58,384 nt of DNA from a virus, in IMG/VR virus record IMGVR_UViG_3300046455_000736, positions 1-58,384 of that record. The stretch is one strand, 5' to 3'. Under the pieces are notes generated by a model that was not told the origin of the DNA, ran no database searches, and saw only the letters and a list, made by a program, of their open reading frames with translations. Every line of letters starts with the position of its first letter. Positions within the stretch are counted from its first letter, which is position 1. Below, in pieces: positions 56,380 through 58,384 of this stretch. The translations under genes were made by a program, and so were the position numbers.

Positions 56380-56661
56380 TCAGCGACACCACTGCGACTC
56401 ACACGGTATCCCGTCGTCGTCTCCGTCCATTTCCATTCCCGGGCAATTCTGCAGAAAGTTTTTGGCCTCTACGCATGAGGTCATCTGCGAACAGCGCTTG
56501 CGACCATCACATTTGAATCGAGCCGCAACGGGCTTCTGCGCAGTCATGACTTGGGAGGTTACCTGTTGATTCGATAGCCTCGCCTCAGTCCATGACTGTA
56601 CGTCAGGGGAAAACTTCCAAGCCAACAGACCAACAACAAGCATTAACCAAATCAGTTTCAT
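56380..56661 (-). CDS. Excalibur-domain protein (93 aa)
   Basis: An N-terminal hydrophobic anchor or signal (MKLIWLMLVVGLLAWKF) and a C-terminal Excalibur calcium-binding domain: FKCDGRKRCSQMTSCVEAKN, then DGDDDGIPCESQWC with the D-x-D-x-D-G loop. It would face the periplasm. The start at 56661 is preferred because of GGATGA upstream; 56670 is possible. The gene lies exactly between two copies of an 18-bp repeat, so it looks like an inserted cassette. Confidence 0.75.
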   Translation of the reverse strand: MKLIWLMLVVGLLAWKFSPDVQSWTEARLSNQQVTSQVMTAQKPVAARFKCDGRKRCSQMTSCVEAKNFLQNCPGMEMDGDDDGIPCESQWCR

Positions 56662-56736
56662 TTGATTCATCCGTGATGAGAGATCGTTTGCATTCTCACG
56701 CCGCCTGCTTTCCAGCGTATCTCATTAATCCACATA

Positions 56737-56754
56737 CAGCCTGCCGGTGAACGG
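56737..56754. repeat. 18-bp cargo boundary repeat, copy 2
   Basis: Identical to 56362-56379. With the following bases it forms a leader hairpin (GCCTGCC/GGCGGGC) and supplies GCGAGGA for the gene at 56771. Confidence 0.8.
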
Positions 56755-56770
56755 CGGGCGAGGAATCCCT

Positions 56771-57100
56771 ATGACCAAAGATCAGCTCCAAGCGCTGGCA
56801 GCGGCAGTCGCACGCGCAATTGATGCCGGCAAGGCCGCCGCCAACGCAGCGCCAGATGATAGTGGTAGCGCCAACCTCGACCGCGTTTACATCCGTGTCG
56901 GCCTCCTCCGCGAAGACACCCTGGATAAGGCCGGTATCACGGGCTGGATGCAGGCCGCCACCACCTACCACTCCCGCGCGTTTCATCTCAGCGCCCCATT
57001 CGCTGGCCAAGGCAACCGGCGTTATGCCGGCGTGCAGGCCATGTACAAATCCCTGAAGGCTGAAGGCGTCGAGTGTGGCGTCTGGTACCAGATGGATTAA
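56771..57100 (+). CDS. Unknown PL-operon protein (109 aa)
   Basis: GCGAGGAATCCCT before ATG 56771. MTKDQLQALAAAVARAIDAG and AAATTYHSRAFHLSAPFAGQ, ending GVECGVWYQMD. Helical N-terminus, mixed C-terminus. Unknown. Confidence 0.6.
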   Translation: MTKDQLQALAAAVARAIDAGKAAANAAPDDSGSANLDRVYIRVGLLREDTLDKAGITGWMQAATTYHSRAFHLSAPFAGQGNRRYAGVQAMYKSLKAEGVECGVWYQMD

Positions 57101-57144
57101 CCACCCTTCCCACCTTCTGCCGCCACGCGCGGCATGGACGGCTC

Positions 57145-57351
57145 ATGAGCATTCAATTTTTATCGCATGAAGAGGTTTGCGAACTGACCGGCGCGCGCAC
57201 CAAAGCAGGACAGATCCTGAACCTCAAGAAGAACGGAGTCAGGCACACCATCAAGATGAATGGTTGGCCAAGCGTGACTGTGATGGCCGTAACCGCCGTC
57301 GGCATGTTCGAGCCAGAAAAACCCGCATGGAAATCACGCAAGGCAAGCTGA
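57145..57351 (+). CDS. DUF4224 protein next to integrase
   Basis: A 68-aa protein; MSIQFLSHEEVCELTGARTK followed by IKMNGWPSVTVMAVTAVGMF fits DUF4224, small phage proteins with a winged-helix look that lie just before integrase genes. It could act as excisionase or directionality factor, an inference from place and size. Confidence 0.75.
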   Translation: MSIQFLSHEEVCELTGARTKAGQILNLKKNGVRHTIKMNGWPSVTVMAVTAVGMFEPEKPAWKSRKAS

Positions 57352-57352
57352 A

Positions 57353-58384
57353 ATGGGAAGACGACCAAGTAAACCCGGCTCTATAGCCCGGCTGCGAGAG
57401 CGCAAGAAAGCCAGCGGCCGGGTTTTCTACTACTACGACACTGGCGGAAAGGACCGCAAAGAGATTCCGCTGGGCAGCGACTATGGCTTGGCGATCATGG
57501 AGTACGCAAAGTTTGAGCGTGATCGGACCGCGACCGACTTGGTCGCCAAGGTGATCACCTTCCGTTACGTCGCCGAAAAGTACATGGTCGACATCGTCCC
57601 CACCAAAGGCAAAGCCACCCAGTTAGACAACAAACGGGAAATGAAGAACCTGATTGCGTTCTTTGATGATCCGCCAGCGCCACTGGAAACGATCGAGCCG
57701 CTTCATGTAAGGCAGTACCTCACCTGGCGGAAGGCGGCTCCGGTCAGGGCGAATCGTGAAAAGGCACTGCTCAGCGCAATTTGGAACTACGCCAGGGACA
57801 AGGGCTACACGTCTCTGGCCAACCCCTGCGCTGGAATCAAGGGCAATAAAGAGACTGGGCGGGACACATACGTCGAGGATGAACTGTTCAAGCGCGTACA
57901 CGACAAAGCCGATATCGGTCTTCAAGACGCCATGGACCTTGCCTATTTGACCGGACAGCGAGTGACCGACACTCGACTGATGGACGAACGGGATGTCCGC
58001 GACGGCCAAATTTGGGTGCTTCAGGGAAAAACAAAGGCCAAGCGGCGAATCGAGGTTACCGGTGAACTCAAGGTTTTAATTGATCGAATCATGTCCCGAA
58101 AGTCCGGGCACAAGGTCCGCTCGACACGGCTGATCGTGTCAGAAGATGGCGCACCGATGACGGTGGCGATGTTGCGCAGGCGTTTTGACATGGCCAGGGA
58201 GGCCGCGGGAGTATCCAAGCCGGAGTTCCAATTGCGTGATTTGCGCGCAAAGGCCGGTACGGACAAAGCAGAATCCAGTGGCGACATCATGCAGGCCAAG
58301 GATCAACTTGGGCATACCACCGTTGTTATGACGGAGCAGTACATCCGCAACCGCAAGGGCAAGAAAGTCTCACCAACTAAGTGA
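57353..58384 (+). CDS. Tyrosine recombinase (phage integrase)
   Basis: A 343-aa integrase. The N-terminal arm-binding part has SGRVFYYYDTGGKDRKEIPL, then comes a core-binding domain (about 68-155). The catalytic domain has Arg203 (TGQRVTDTR), a beta-hairpin lysine near 226-230 (GKTKAKRR), R-D-L-R at 295-298 (His of the usual H-x-x-R is replaced by Arg), His321 (LGHTTVVM) and the nucleophile Tyr330. It is expected to recombine in the 3' half of tRNA-Leu(TAA), of which a fragment is at 1352-1409. The stop codon ends the window. Confidence 0.9.
   Translation: MGRRPSKPGSIARLRERKKASGRVFYYYDTGGKDRKEIPLGSDYGLAIMEYAKFERDRTATDLVAKVITFRYVAEKYMVDIVPTKGKATQLDNKREMKNLIAFFDDPPAPLETIEPLHVRQYLTWRKAAPVRANREKALLSAIWNYARDKGYTSLANPCAGIKGNKETGRDTYVEDELFKRVHDKADIGLQDAMDLAYLTGQRVTDTRLMDERDVRDGQIWVLQGKTKAKRRIEVTGELKVLIDRIMSRKSGHKVRSTRLIVSEDGAPMTVAMLRRRFDMAREAAGVSKPEFQLRDLRAKAGTDKAESSGDIMQAKDQLGHTTVVMTEQYIRNRKGKKVSPTK

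Noticed and set aside
820-56661. The opposite-strand genes as spurious ORFs
   Set aside because: Most have ribosome-binding sites at good distance, protein-like sequence (signal peptides, membrane segments, zinc or calcium motifs) and no conflicting gene on the other strand, so I treat them as real.
1-58384. CRISPR array, insertion sequence or transposase
   Set aside because: No regularly spaced direct repeats and no transposase-like protein were seen on either strand. The repeats found are isolated pairs.

Overview
The window is almost entirely one integrated lambdoid siphophage. The host is probably a Pseudomonas of the fluorescens/putida type. This rests on gene style (DUF1654 and DUF2280 proteins, D3-like gene order), high-GC codon use and the bacterial flank; no database was searched. 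Left edge (1-480): the 3' part of a polar amino-acid ABC transporter binding protein with its terminator. Positions 551-1308 are a scrap of an older, related phage. It holds a 78-aa gene, an 84-aa minus-strand cargo gene and a cytosine methyltransferase start that is cut off. Next comes a 58-nt 3' fragment of a tRNA-Leu(TAA), minus strand (1352-1409), which looks like attL. The integrase ends on the last base of the window, so the rebuilt tRNA-Leu (attR) should lie just outside it.

Phage layout. The late operon runs leftward (minus strand) from about 34 kb to 3.2 kb: late regulator candidate, holin candidates, nested Rz/Rz1, metallopeptidase, TerS, TerL, portal, minor head, scaffold, capsid, head-tail joining, tail tube, G/GT chaperones with a -1 frameshift site, tape measure, gpM, gpL, gpK, gpI, gpJ, fibres, and a SleB-like endolysin far from the holins. 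The immunity region lies at 37.0-38.9 kb (CII-like, Cro, OR, CI). The replication genes (O-like with internal iterons, DnaC-like, NinB, NinG) are leftward. A second operator/promoter (OL/PL, 41.75-41.81 kb) starts a rightward operon with RecT, a YqaJ exonuclease, many small proteins, two DNA methyltransferases, a Lar-like protein, a TGT/DpdA-like protein, a DUF4224 protein and the integrase.

Regulation. The repressor keeps LexA-type self-cleavage residues. Two further genes have near-ideal LexA boxes of their own (2523-2538 and 41434-41449). Repeats of the type TATTACYTGCGGT occur at both OR and OL.

Accessory content. Both operons are interrupted by cargo genes, mostly on the opposite strand and visibly richer in A+T: membrane proteins, lipoproteins, a HEPN-like protein, a zinc-ribbon protein, an Excalibur protein and several of unknown type. 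Some cargo is bounded by short repeated sequences. In one case the same two boundaries (22 and 21 bp) enclose different cargo in the older remnant and in this phage, which suggests a reusable exchange site. Other unusual items are a tRNA-Ser-like gene with anticodon GAT inside an inverted repeat, hairpins with a conserved loop on differing stems, a pair of identical CGCGACAC-N20-GTGTCGCG sites, and two tiny translationally coupled ORFs each with one in-frame stop.
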